This document shows positions 12,570 through 25,630 of a DNA stretch of 64,000 bases, one piece after another (position 1 is the first letter of the stretch; every line of letters starts with the position of its first letter). The notes under the pieces were generated by a model. That model did not search any database and was not told the origin of the DNA. It worked only from the letters and a program-made list of their open reading frames with translations. The stretch is from Pristionchus mayeri. Taxonomy: Eukaryota > Nematoda > Chromadorea > Rhabditida > Neodiplogasteridae. The position numbers and the translations under genes are program-made. Location: NCBI GenBank assembly GCA_036245805.1, contig BTRK01000004.1, forward strand, positions 4,092,001 through 4,156,000. Reading direction: 5' to 3'.

Positions 12570-15500
12570 TGTGATCTGGACGTAGATTGGGGTGCTGTTA
12601 CTTTTGGATCGTTGGTGCACTTGGGGTGTCTAGTGATCTGGACGTAGGTGGGGTGCTGTCACTTGTAGGTCGTTGACGCACTTGGGGTGTCTACTGATCT
12701 GGACGTAGATTGGGGTGCTGTTACTTTTGGATCGTTGGTGCACTTGGGGTGTCTAGTGATCTGGACGTAGGTGGGGTGCAGTCACTTGTAGGTCGTTGAC
12801 GCACTTGGGGTGTCTACTGATCTGGACGTAGATTGGGGTGCTGTTACTTTTGGATCGTTGGTGCACTTGGGGTGTCTACGGAACTGGAAGGGGATGGGGG
12901 GTGCAGTCACTTGTAGGTCGTTGACGCACTTGGGGTGTCTAGTGATCTGGACGTAGGTGGGGTGCAGTCACATTTAGGTCGTTGACGCACTTGGGGTGTC
13001 TACTGAACTGGATGGAGATGGGGGTGCTGTTACTTTTGGATCGTTGGTGCACTTGAGGTGTCTACTGATCTAGATGGAGATGGGGTGCTGCCACTTGTAG
13101 GTCGTTGACGCACTTGGGGTGTCTACTGATCTGGATGGAAGGAGATGGGGGGGGGGGTGCAGTCACTTGTAGGTCGTTGACGCACTTGGGGTGCCTACTG
13201 ATCTGGATGCTGTTACTTTTGGATCGTTGACGCATTTGGGGTGTCTACTGAACTGGATGGAGATGGGGTGCTGCCACTTGTAGGTGGTTGACGCACTTGG
13301 GGTGTCTACTGAACTGGAAGGGGATGGGGGGTGCAGTCACTTGTAGGTCGTTGACGCACTTGGGGTGTATAGTGATCTGGACGTAGGTGGGGTGCTGTCA
13401 CTTGTAGGTCGTTGAAGCACTTGGGGTGTCTACTGATCTGGAAGGAGATGGGGGGTGCAGTCACTTGTAGGTCGTTGATGCACTTGGGGTGTCTAGTGAT
13501 CTGGACGTAGGTGGGGTGCTGTCACTTGTAGGTCGTTGACGCACTTGGGGTGTCTACTGATCTGGATGGAAGGAGATGGGGGGGGGGGGGGGGTGCAGTC
13601 ACTTGTAGGTCGTTGACGCACTTGGGGTGTCTACTGATCTGGATGCTGTTACTTTTGGATCGTTGACGCATTTGGGGTGTCTACTGAACTGGATGGAGAT
13701 GGGGTGCTGCCACTTGTAGGTGGTTGACGCACTTGGGGTGTCTACTGAACTGGAAGGGGATGGGGGGTGCAGTCACTTGTAGGTCGTTGACGCACTTGGG
13801 GTGTATAGTGATCTGGACGTAGGTGGGGTGCTGTCACTTGTAGGTCGTTGAAGCACTTGGGGTGTCTACTGATCTGGAAGGAGATGGGGGGTGCAGTCAC
13901 TTGTAGGTCGTTGACGCACTTGGGGTGTCTACTGATCTGGAAGGAGATGGGGGGTGCAGTCACTTGTAGGTCGTTGACGCACTTGGGTTGTCTACTGATC
14001 TGGACGTAGATTGGGGTGCTGTTACTTTTGGATCGTTGGTGCACTTGGGGTGTCTAGTGATCTGGACGTAGGTGGGGTGCAGTCACTTGTAGGTCGTTGA
14101 CGCACTTGGGGTGTCTACTGATCTGGACGTAGATTGGGGTGCTGTTACTTTTGGATCGTTGGTGCACTTGGGGTGTATAGTGATCTGGACGTAGGTGGGG
14201 TGCTGTCACTTGTAGGTCGTTGAAGCACTTGGGGTGTCTACTGATCTGGAAGGAGATGGGGGGTGCAGTCACTTGTAGGTCGTTGACGCACTTGGGTTGT
14301 CTACTGATCTGGACGTAGATTGGGGTGCTGTTACTTTTGGATCGTTGGTGCACTTGAGGTGTCTACTGTTCTAGATGGAGATGGGTTGCTGCCACTTGTA
14401 GGTCGTTGACGCACTTGGGGTGTCTAGTGATCTGGACGTAGATTGGGGTGCTGTTACTTTTGGATCGTTGGTGCACTTGGGGTGTCTAGTGATCTGGACG
14501 TAGGTGGGGTGCAGTCACTTGTAGGTCGTTGACGCACTTGGGGTGTCTACTGATCTGGACGTAGATTGGGGTGCTGTTACTTTTGGATCGTTGGTGCACT
14601 TGGGGTGTCTAGTGATCTGGAAGGAGATGGGGGGTGCAGTCACTTGTAGGTCGTTGACGCACTTGGGGTGTCTACTGATCTGGAAGGAGATGGGGGGTGC
14701 AGTCACTTGTAGGTCGTTGACGCACTTGGGTTGTCTACTGATCTGGACGTAGATTGGGGTGCTGTTACTTTTGGATCGTTGGTGCACTTGAGGTGTCTAC
14801 TGTTCTAGATGGAGATGGGTTGCTGCCACTTGTAGGTCGTTGACGCACTTGGGGTGTCTAGTGATCTGGACGTAGATTGGGGTGCTGTTACTTTTGGATC
14901 GTTGGTGCACTTGGGGTGTCTAGTGATCTGGACGTAGGTGGGGTGCAGTCACTTGTAGGTCGTTGACGCACTTGGGGTGTCTACTGATCTGGACGTAGAT
15001 TGGGGTGCTGTTACTTTTGGATCGTTGGTGCACTTGGGGTGTCTACTGTTCTAGATGGAGATGGGTTGCTGCCACTTGTAGGTCGTTGACGCACTTGGGG
15101 TGTCTAGTGATCTGGACGTAGATTGGGGTGCTGTTACTTTTGGATCGTTGGTGCACTTGGGGTGTCTAGTGATCTGGACGTAGGTGGGGTGCAGTCACTT
15201 GTAGGTCGTTGACGCACTTGGGGTGTCTACTGATCTGGACGTAGATTGGGGTGCTGTTACTTTTGGATCGTTGACGCACTTGGGGTGTCTACTGATCTGG
15301 ACGTAGATTGGGGTGCTGTCACTTGTAGGTCGTTGAAGCACTTGGGGTGTCTACTGATCTGGAAGGAGATGGGGGGTGCAGTCACTTGTAGGTCGTTGAC
15401 GCACTTGGGGTGTCTAGTGATCTGGACGTAGGTGGGGTGCTGTCACTTGTAGGTCGTTGAAGCACTTGGGGTGTCTACTGATCTGGAAGGAGATGGGGGG

Positions 15501-18030
15501 TGCAGTCACTTGTAGGTCGTTGACGCACTTGGGGTGTCTACTGATCTGGATGGAAGGAGATGGGGGGGGGGGTGCAGTCACTTGTAGGTCGTTGACGCAC
15601 TTGGGGTGTCTACTGATCTGGACGTAGATTGGGGTGCTGTTACTTTTGGATCGTTGGTGCACTTGGGGTGTCTAGTGATCTGGACGTAGGTGGGGTGCTG
15701 TCACTTGTAGGTCGTTGAAGCACTTGGGGTGTCTACTGATCTGGAAGGAGATGGGGGGTGCAGTCACTTGTAGGTCGTTGATGCACTTGGGGTGTCTAGT
15801 GATCTGGACGTAGGTGGGGTGCTGTCACTTGTAGGTCGTTGACGCACTTGGGGTGTCTACTGATCTGGATGGAAGGAGATGGGGGGGGGGGGTGCAGTCA
15901 CTTGTAGGTCGTTGACGCACTTGGGGTGTCTACTGATCTGGAAGGAAATGGGGGGTGCAGTCACTTGTAGGTCGTTGACGCACTTGGGTTGTCTACTGAT
16001 CTGGACGTAGATTGGGGTGCTGTTACTTTTGGATCGTTGGTGCGCTTGAGGTGTCTACTGTTCTAGATGGAGATGGGTTGCTGCCACTTGTAGGTCGTTG
16101 ACGCACTTGGGGTGTCTAGTGATCTGGACGTAGATTGGGGTGCTGTTACTTTTGGATCGTTGGTGCACTTGGGGTGTCTAGTGATCTGGACGTAGGTGGG
16201 GTGCAGTCACTTGTAGGTCGTTGACGCACTTGGGGTGTCTACTGATCTGGACGTAGATTGGGGTGCTGTTACTTTTGGATCGTTGGTGCACTTGGGGTGT
16301 CTAGTGATCTGGACGTAGGTGGGGTGCAGTCACTTGTAGGTCGTTGACGCACTTGGGGTGTCTACTGATCTGGACGTAGATTGGGGTGCTGTTACTTTTG
16401 GATCGTTGGTGCACTTGGGGTGTCTAGTGATCTGGACGTAGGTGGGGTGCAGTCACTTGTAGGTCGTTGACGCACTTGGGGTGTCTACTGATCTGGACGT
16501 AGATTGGGGTGCTGTTACTTTTGGATCGTTGGTGCACTTGGGGTGTCTAGTGATCTGGACGTAGGTGGGGTGCTGTCACTTGTAGGTCGTTGACGCACTT
16601 GGGGTGTCTACTGATCTGGATGGAAGGAGATGGGGGGGGGGGGTGCAGTCACTTGTAGGTCGTTGACGCACTTGGGGTGTCTACTGATCTGGATGCTGTT
16701 ACTTTTGGATCGTTGACGCATTTGGGGTGTCTACTGAACTGGATGGAGATGGGGTGCTGCCACTTGTAGGTGGTTGACGCACTTGGGGTGTCTTCTGATC
16801 TGGAAGGAGATGGGGGGTGCAGTCACTTGTAGGTCGTTGACGCACTTGGGGTGTCTACTGATCTGGAAGGAGATGGGGGGTGCAGTCACTTGTAGGTCGT
16901 TGACGCACTTGGGTTGTCTACTGATCTGGACGTAGATTGGGGTGCTGTTACTTTTGGATCGTTGGTGCACTTGAGGTGTCTACTGTTCTAGATGGAGATG
17001 GGTTGCTGCCACTTGTAGGTCGTTGACGCACTTGGGGTGTCTAGTGATCTGGACGTAGATTGGGGTGCTGTTACTTTTGGATCGTTGGTGCACTTGGGGT
17101 GTCTAGTGATCTGGACGTAGGTGGGGTGCAGTCACTTGTAGGTCGTTGACGCACTTGGGGTGTCTACTGATCTGGATGCTGTTACTTTTGGATCGTTGAC
17201 GCATTTGGGGTGTCTACTGAACTGGATGGAGATGGGGTGCTGCCACTTGTAGGTGGTTGACGCACTTGGGGTGTCTACTGAACTGGAAGGGGATGGGGGG
17301 GTGCAGTCACTTGTAGGTCGTTGACGCACTTGGGGTGTATAGTGATCTGGACGTAGGTGGGGTGCTGTTACTTTTGGATCGTTGGTGCACTTGAGGTGTC
17401 TACTGATCTAGATGGAGATGGGTTGCTGCCACTTGTAGGTCGTTGACGCACTTGGGGTGTCTAGTGATCTGGACGTAGATTGGGGTGCTGTTACTTTTGG
17501 ATCGTTGGTGCACTTGGGGTGTCTAGTGATCTGGACGTAGGTGGGGTGCAGTCACTTGTAGGTCGTTGACGCACTTGGGTTGTCTAGTGATCTGGACGTA
17601 GATTGGGGTGCTGTTACTTTTGGATCGTTGGTGCACTTGAGGTGTCTACTGATCTAGATGGAGATGGGTTGCTGCCACTTGTAGGTCGTTGACGCACTTG
17701 GGGTGTCTAGTGATCTGGACGTAGGTGGGTTGCTGCCACTTGTAGGTCGTTGACGCACTTGGGTTGTCTAGTGATCTGGACGTAGATTGGGGTGCTGTTA
17801 CTTTTGGATCGTTGGTGCACTTGGGGTGTCTAGTGATCTAGATGGAGATGGGGTGCTGCCACTTGTAGGTCGTTGACGCACTTGGGGTGTCTAGTGATCT
17901 GGACGTAGATTGGGGTGCTGTTACTTTTGGATCGTTGGTGCACTTGGGGTGTCTACGAAACTGGAAGGGGATGGGGGGTGCAGTCACTTGTAGGTCGTTG
18001 ACGCACTTGGGGTGTCTAGTGATCTGGACG
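12570..18030. repeat. Duplicated satellite segment, copy 1 (about 5.5 kb)
   Basis: The variant order in this block recurs at about 20,070-25,630 at an offset of about 7.49 kb, changing to 7.60 kb after about 16.3 kb. The change of about 110 bp in offset fits gain or loss of about two monomers. The copies are separated by 2 kb of other satellite, so this is not a simple tandem duplication. Confidence 0.78.
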
Positions 18031-20069
18031 TAGGTGGGGTGCAGTCACATTTAGGTCGTTGACGCACTTGGGGTGTCTAGTGATCTGGACGTAGGTGGGG
18101 TGCTGTCACTTGTAGGTCGTTGAAGCACTTGGGGTGTCTACTGATCTGGAAGGAGATGGGGGGTGCAGTCACTTGTAGGTCGTTGACGCACTTGGGGTGT
18201 CTACTGATCTGGATGGAAGGAGATGGGGGGGGGGGGGTGCAGTCACTTGTAGGTCGTTGACGCACTTGGGGTGTCTACTGATCTGGATGCTGTTACTTTT
18301 GGATCGTTGACGCATTTGGGGTGTCTACTGAACTGGATGGAGATGGGGTGCTGCCACTTGTAGGTGGTTGACGCACTTGGGGTGTCTACTGAACTGGAAG
18401 GGGATGGGGGGTGCAGTCACTTGTAGGTCGTTGACGCACTTGGGGTGTATAGTGATCTGGACGTAGATTGGGGTGCTGTTACTTTTGGATCGTTGGTGCA
18501 CTTGGGGTGTCTAGTGATCTGGACGTAGGTGGGGTGCAGTCACTTGTAGGTCGTTGACGCACTTGGGGTGTCTACTGATCTGGATGCTGTTACTTTTGGA
18601 TCGTTGACGCATTTGGGGTGTCTACTGAACTGGATGGAGATGGGGTGCTGCCACTTGTAGGTGGTTGACGCACTTGGGGTGTCTACTGAACTGGAAGGGG
18701 ATGGGGGGGTGCAGTCACTTGTAGGTCGTTGACGCACTTGGGGTGTATAGTGATCTGGACGTAGGTGGGGTGCTGTTACTTTTGGATCGTTGGTGCACTT
18801 GAGGTGTCTACTGATCTAGATGGAGATGGGTTGCTGCCACTTGTAGGTCGTTGACGCACTTGGGGTGTCTAGTGATCTGGACGTAGATTGGGGTGCTGTT
18901 ACTTTTGGATCGTTGGTGCACTTGGGGTGTCTAGTGATCTGGACGTAGGTGGGGTGCAGTCACTTGTAGGTCGTTGACGCACTTGGGTTGTCTAGTGATC
19001 TGGACGTAGATTGGGGTGCTGTTACTTTTGGATCGTTGGTGCACTTGAGGTGTCTACTGATCTAGATGGAGATGGGTTGCTGCCACTTGTAGGTCGTTGA
19101 CGCACTTGGGGTGTCTAGTGATCTGGACGTAGGTGGGGTGCAGTCACTTGTAGGTCGTTGACGCACTTGGGTTGTCTAGTGATCTGGACGTAGATTGGGG
19201 TGCTGTTACTTTTGGATCGTTGGTGCACTTGGGGTGTCTAGTGATCTAGATGGAGATGGGGTGCTGCCACTTGTAGGTCGTTGACGCACTTGGGGTGTCT
19301 AGTGATCTGGACGTAGATTGGGGTGCTGTTACTTTTGGATCGTTGGTGCACTTGGGGTGTCTACGAAACTGGAAGGGGATGGGGGGTGCAGTCACTTGTA
19401 GGTCGTTGACGCACTTGGGGTGTCTAGTGATCTGGACGTAGGTGGGGTGCAGTCACATTTAGGTCGTTGACGCACTTGGGGTGTCTACTGATCTGGATGG
19501 AAGGAGATGGGGGGGGGGTGCAGTCACTTGTAGGTCGTTGACGCACTTGGGGTGTCTAGTGATCTGGACGTAGATTGGGGTGCTGTTACTTTTGGATCGT
19601 TGGTGCACTTGGGGTGTCTACGAAACTGGAAGGGGATGGGGGGTGCTGTCACTTGTAGGTCGTTGAAGCACTTGGGGTGTCTACTGATCTGGAAGGAGAT
19701 GGGGGGTGCAGTCACTTGTAGGTCGTTGACGCACTTGGGGTGTCTACTGATCTGGATGGAAGGAGATGGGGGGGGGGTGCAGTCACTTGTAGGTCGTTGA
19801 CGCACTTGGGGTGTCTAGTGATCTGGACGTAGATTGGGGTGCTGTTACTTTTGGATCGTTGGTGCACTTGGGGTGTCTAGTGATCTGGACGTAGGTGGGG
19901 TGCTGTCACTTGTAGGTCGTTGACGCACTTGGGGTGTCTACTGATCTGGACGTAGATTGGGGTGCTGTTACTTTTGGATCGTTGGTGCACTTGAGGTGTC
20001 TACTGTTCTAGATGGAGATGGGTTGCTGCCACTTGTAGGTCGTTGACGCACTTGGGGTGTCTAGTGATC

Positions 20070-23000
20070 TGGACGTAGATTGGGGTGCTGTTACTTTTGG
20101 ATCGTTGGTGCACTTGGGGTGTCTAGTGATCTGGACGTAGGTGGGGTGCTGTCACTTGTAGGTCGTTGACGCACTTGGGGTGTCTACTGATCTGGACGTA
20201 GATTGGGGTGCTGTTACTTTTGGATCGTTGGTGCACTTGGGGTGTCTAGTGATCTGGACGTAGGTGGGGTGCAGTCACTTGTAGGTCGTTGACGCACTTG
20301 GGGTGTCTACTGATCTGGACGTAGATTGGGGTGCTGTTACTTTTGGATCGTTGGTGCACTTGGGGTGTCTACGGAACTGGAAGGGGATGGGGGGTGCAGT
20401 CACTTGTAGGTCGTTGACGCACTTGGGGTGTCTAGTGATCTGGACGTAGGTGGGGTGCAGTCACATTTAGGTCGTTGACGCACTTGGGGTGTCTACTGAA
20501 CTGGATGGAGATGGGGGTGCTGTTACTTTTGGATCGTTGGTGCACTTGAGGTGTCTACTGATCTAGATGGAGATGGGGTGCTGCCACTTGTAGGTCGTTG
20601 ACGCACTTGGGGTGTCTACTGATCTGGATGGAAGGAGATGGGGGGGGGGGTGCAGTCACTTGTAGGTCGTTGACGCACTTGGGGTGTCTACTGATCTGGA
20701 TGCTGTTACTTTTGGATCGTTGACGCATTTGGGGTGTCTACTGAACTGGATGGAGATGGGGTGCTGCCACTTGTAGGTGGTTGACGCACTTGGGGTGTCT
20801 ACTGAACTGGAAGGGGATGGGGGGTGCAGTCACTTGTAGGTCGTTGACGCACTTGGGGTGTATAGTGATCTGGACGTAGGTGGGGTGCTGTCACTTGTAG
20901 GTCGTTGAAGCACTTGGGGTGTCTACTGATCTGGAAGGAGATGGGGGGTGCAGTCACTTGTAGGTCGTTGATGCACTTGGGGTGTCTAGTGATCTGGACG
21001 TAGGTGGGGTGCTGTCACTTGTAGGTCGTTGACGCACTTGGGGTGTCTACTGATCTGGATGGAAGGAGATGGGGGGGGGGTGCAGTCACTTGTAGGTCGT
21101 TGACGCACTTGGGGTGTCTACTGATCTGGATGCTGTTACTTTTGGATCGTTGACGCATTTGGGGTGTCTACTGAACTGGATGGAGATGGGGTGCTGCCAC
21201 TTGTAGGTGGTTGACGCACTTGGGGTGTCTACTGAACTGGAAGGGGATGGGGGGTGCAGTCACTTGTAGGTCGTTGACGCACTTGGGGTGTATAGTGATC
21301 TGGACGTAGGTGGGGTGCTGTCACTTGTAGGTCGTTGAAGCACTTGGGGTGTCTACTGATCTGGAAGGAGATGGGGGGTGCAGTCACTTGTAGGTCGTTG
21401 ACGCACTTGGGGTGTCTACTGATCTGGAAGGAGATGGGGGGTGCAGTCACTTGTAGGTCGTTGACGCACTTGGGTTGTCTACTGATCTGGACGTAGATTG
21501 GGGTGCTGTTACTTTTGGATCGTTGGTGCACTTGGGGTGTCTAGTGATCTGGACGTAGGTGGGGTGCAGTCACTTGTAGGTCGTTGACGCACTTGGGGTG
21601 TCTACTGATCTGGACGTAGATTGGGGTGCTGTTACTTTTGGATCGTTGGTGCACTTGGGGTGTCTAGTGATCTGGACGTAGGTGGGGTGCTGTCACTTGT
21701 AGGTCGTTGAAGCACTTGGGGTGTCTACTGATCTGGAAGGAGATGGGGGGTGCAGTCACTTGTAGGTCGTTGACGCACTTGGGTTGTCTACTGATCTGGA
21801 CGTAGATTGGGGTGCTGTTACTTTTGGATCGTTGGTGCACTTGAGGTGTCTACTGTTCTAGATGGAGATGGGTTGCTGCCACTTGTAGGTCGTTGACGCA
21901 CTTGGGGTGTCTAGTGATCTGGACGTAGATTGGGGTGCTGTTACTTTTGGATCGTTGGTGCACTTGGGGTGTCTAGTGATCTGGACGTAGGTGGGGTGCA
22001 GTCACTTGTAGGTCGTTGACGCACTTGGGGTGTCTACTGATCTGGACGTAGATTGGGGTGCTGTTACTTTTGGATCGTTGGTGCACTTGGGGTGTCTAGT
22101 GATCTGGAAGGAGATGGGGGGTGCAGTCACTTGTAGGTCGTTGACGCACTTGGGGTGTCTACTGATCTGGAAGGAGATGGGGGGTGCAGTCACTTGTAGG
22201 TCGTTGACGCACTTGGGTTGTCTACTGATCTGGACGTAGATTGGGGTGCTGTTACTTTTGGATCGTTGGTGCACTTGAGGTGTCTACTGTTCTAGATGGA
22301 GATGGGTTGCTGCCACTTGTAGGTCGTTGACGCACTTGGGGTGTCTAGTGATCTGGACGTAGATTGGGGTGCTGTTACTTTTGGATCGTTGGTGCACTTG
22401 GGGTGTCTAGTGATCTGGACGTAGGTGGGGTGCAGTCACTTGTAGGTCGTTGACGCACTTGGGGTGTCTACTGATCTGGACGTAGATTGGGGTGCTGTTA
22501 CTTTTGGATCGTTGGTGCACTTGGGGTGTCTACTGTTCTAGATGGAGATGGGTTGCTGCCACTTGTAGGTCGTTGACGCACTTGGGGTGTCTAGTGATCT
22601 GGACGTAGATTGGGGTGCTGTTACTTTTGGATCGTTGGTGCACTTGGGGTGTCTAGTGATCTGGACGTAGGTGGGGTGCAGTCACTTGTAGGTCGTTGAC
22701 GCACTTGGGGTGTCTACTGATCTGGACGTAGATTGGGGTGCTGTTACTTTTGGATCGTTGGTGCACTTGGGGTGTCTAGTGATCTGGACGTAGGTGGGGT
22801 GCTGTCACTTGTAGGTCGTTGAAGCACTTGGGGTGTCTACTGATCTGGAAGGAGATGGGGGGTGCAGTCACTTGTAGGTCGTTGACGCACTTGGGGTGTC
22901 TAGTGATCTGGACGTAGGTGGGGTGCTGTCACTTGTAGGTCGTTGAAGCACTTGGGGTGTCTACTGATCTGGAAGGAGATGGGGGGTGCAGTCACTTGTA

Positions 23001-25630
23001 GGTCGTTGACGCACTTGGGGTGTCTACTGATCTGGATGGAAGGAGATGGGGGGGGGGGTGCAGTCACTTGTAGGTCGTTGACGCACTTGGGGTGTCTACT
23101 GATCTGGACGTAGATTGGGGTGCTGTTACTTTTGGATCGTTGGTGCACTTGGGGTGTCTAGTGATCTGGACGTAGGTGGGGTGCTGTCACTTGTAGGTCG
23201 TTGAAGCACTTGGGGTGTCTACTGATCTGGAAGGAGATGGGGGGTGCAGTCACTTGTAGGTCGTTGATGCACTTGGGGTGTCTAGTGATCTGGACGTAGG
23301 TGGGGTGCTGTCACTTGTAGGTCGTTGACGCACTTGGGGTGTCTACTGATCTGGATGGAAGGAGATGGGGGGGGGGGTGCAGTCACTTGTAGGTCGTTGA
23401 CGCACTTGGGGTGTCTACTGATCTGGATGCTGTTACTTTTGGATCGTTGACGCATTTGGGGTGTCTACTGAACTGGATGGAGATGGGGTGCTGCCACTTG
23501 TAGGTGGTTGACGCACTTGGGGTGTCTACTGAACTGGAAGGGGATGGGGGGTGCAGTCACTTGTAGGTCGTTGACGCACTTGGGGTGTATAGTGATCTGG
23601 ACGTAGGTGGGGTGCTGTCACTTGTAGGTCGTTGAAGCACTTGGGGTGTCTACTGATCTGGAAGGAGATGGGGGGTGCAGTCACTTGTAGGTCGTTGACG
23701 CACTTGGGTTGTCTACTGATCTGGACGTAGATTGGGGTGCTGTTACTTTTGGATCGTTGGTGCGCTTGAGGTGTCTACTGTTCTAGATGGAGATGGGTTG
23801 CTGCCACTTGTAGGTCGTTGACGCACTTGGGGTGTCTAGTGATCTGGACGTAGATTGGGGTGCTGTTACTTTTGGATCGTTGGTGCACTTGGGGTGTCTA
23901 GTGATCTGGACGTAGGTGGGGTGCAGTCACTTGTAGGTCGTTGACGCACTTGGGGTGTCTACTGATCTGGACGTAGATTGGGGTGCTGTTACTTTTGGAT
24001 CGTTGGTGCACTTGGGGTGTCTAGTGATCTGGACGTAGGTGGGGTGCAGTCACTTGTAGGTCGTTGACGCACTTGGGGTGTCTACTGATCTGGACGTAGA
24101 TTGGGGTGCTGTTACTTTTGGATCGTTGGTGCACTTGGGGTGTCTAGTGATCTGGACGTAGGTGGGGTGCTGTCACTTGTAGGTCGTTGACGCACTTGGG
24201 GTGTCTACTGATCTGGATGGAAGGAGATGGGGGGGGGGGGGTGCAGTCACTTGTAGGTCGTTGACGCACTTGGGGTGTCTACTGATCTGGATGCTGTTAC
24301 TTTTGGATCGTTGACGCATTTGGGGTGTCTACTGAACTGGATGGAGATGGGGTGCTGCCACTTGTAGGTGGTTGACGCACTTGGGGTGTCTACTGATCTG
24401 GAAGGAGATGGGGGGTGCAGTCACTTGTAGGTCGTTGACGCACTTGGGGTGTCTACTGATCTGGAAGGAGATGGGGGGTGCAGTCACTTGTAGGTCGTTG
24501 ACGCACTTGGGTTGTCTACTGATCTGGACGTAGATTGGGGTGCTGTTACTTTTGGATCGTTGGTGCACTTGAGGTGTCTACTGTTCTAGATGGAGATGGG
24601 TTGCTGCCACTTGTAGGTCGTTGACGCACTTGGGGTGTCTAGTGATCTGGACGTAGATTGGGGTGCTGTTACTTTTGGATCGTTGGTGCACTTGGGGTGT
24701 CTAGTGATCTGGACGTAGGTGGGGTGCAGTCACTTGTAGGTCGTTGACGCACTTGGGGTGTCTACTGATCTGGATGCTGTTACTTTTGGATCGTTGACGC
24801 ATTTGGGGTGTCTACTGAACTGGATGGAGATGGGGTGCTGCCACTTGTAGGTGGTTGACGCACTTGGGGTGTCTACTGAACTGGAAGGGGATGGGGGGGT
24901 GCAGTCACTTGTAGGTCGTTGACGCACTTGGGGTGTATAGTGATCTGGACGTAGGTGGGGTGCTGTTACTTTTGGATCGTTGGTGCACTTGAGGTGTCTA
25001 CTGATCTAGATGGAGATGGGTTGCTGCCACTTGTAGGTCGTTGACGCACTTGGGGTGTCTAGTGATCTGGACGTAGATTGGGGTGCTGTTACTTTTGGAT
25101 CGTTGGTGCACTTGGGGTGTCTAGTGATCTGGACGTAGGTGGGGTGCAGTCACTTGTAGGTCGTTGACGCACTTGGGTTGTCTAGTGATCTGGACGTAGA
25201 TTGGGGTGCTGTTACTTTTGGATCGTTGGTGCACTTGAGGTGTCTACTGATCTAGATGGAGATGGGTTGCTGCCACTTGTAGGTCGTTGACGCACTTGGG
25301 GTGTCTAGTGATCTGGACGTAGGTGGGTTGCTGCCACTTGTAGGTCGTTGACGCACTTGGGTTGTCTAGTGATCTGGACGTAGATTGGGGTGCTGTTACT
25401 TTTGGATCGTTGGTGCACTTGGGGTGTCTAGTGATCTAGATGGAGATGGGGTGCTGCCACTTGTAGGTCGTTGACGCACTTGGGGTGTCTAGTGATCTGG
25501 ACGTAGATTGGGGTGCTGTTACTTTTGGATCGTTGGTGCACTTGGGGTGTCTACGAAACTGGAAGGGGATGGGGGGTGCAGTCACTTGTAGGTCGTTGAC
25601 GCACTTGGGGTGTCTAGTGATCTGGACGTA
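20070..25630. repeat. Duplicated satellite segment, copy 2 (about 5.5 kb)
   Basis: This is the partner of the block at about 12,570-18,030. Its right part overlaps the first copy of the 4,768-bp tandem duplication, so part of the sequence exists three times in the window (for example near 16,731, 24,329 and 29,097). Confidence 0.78.
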
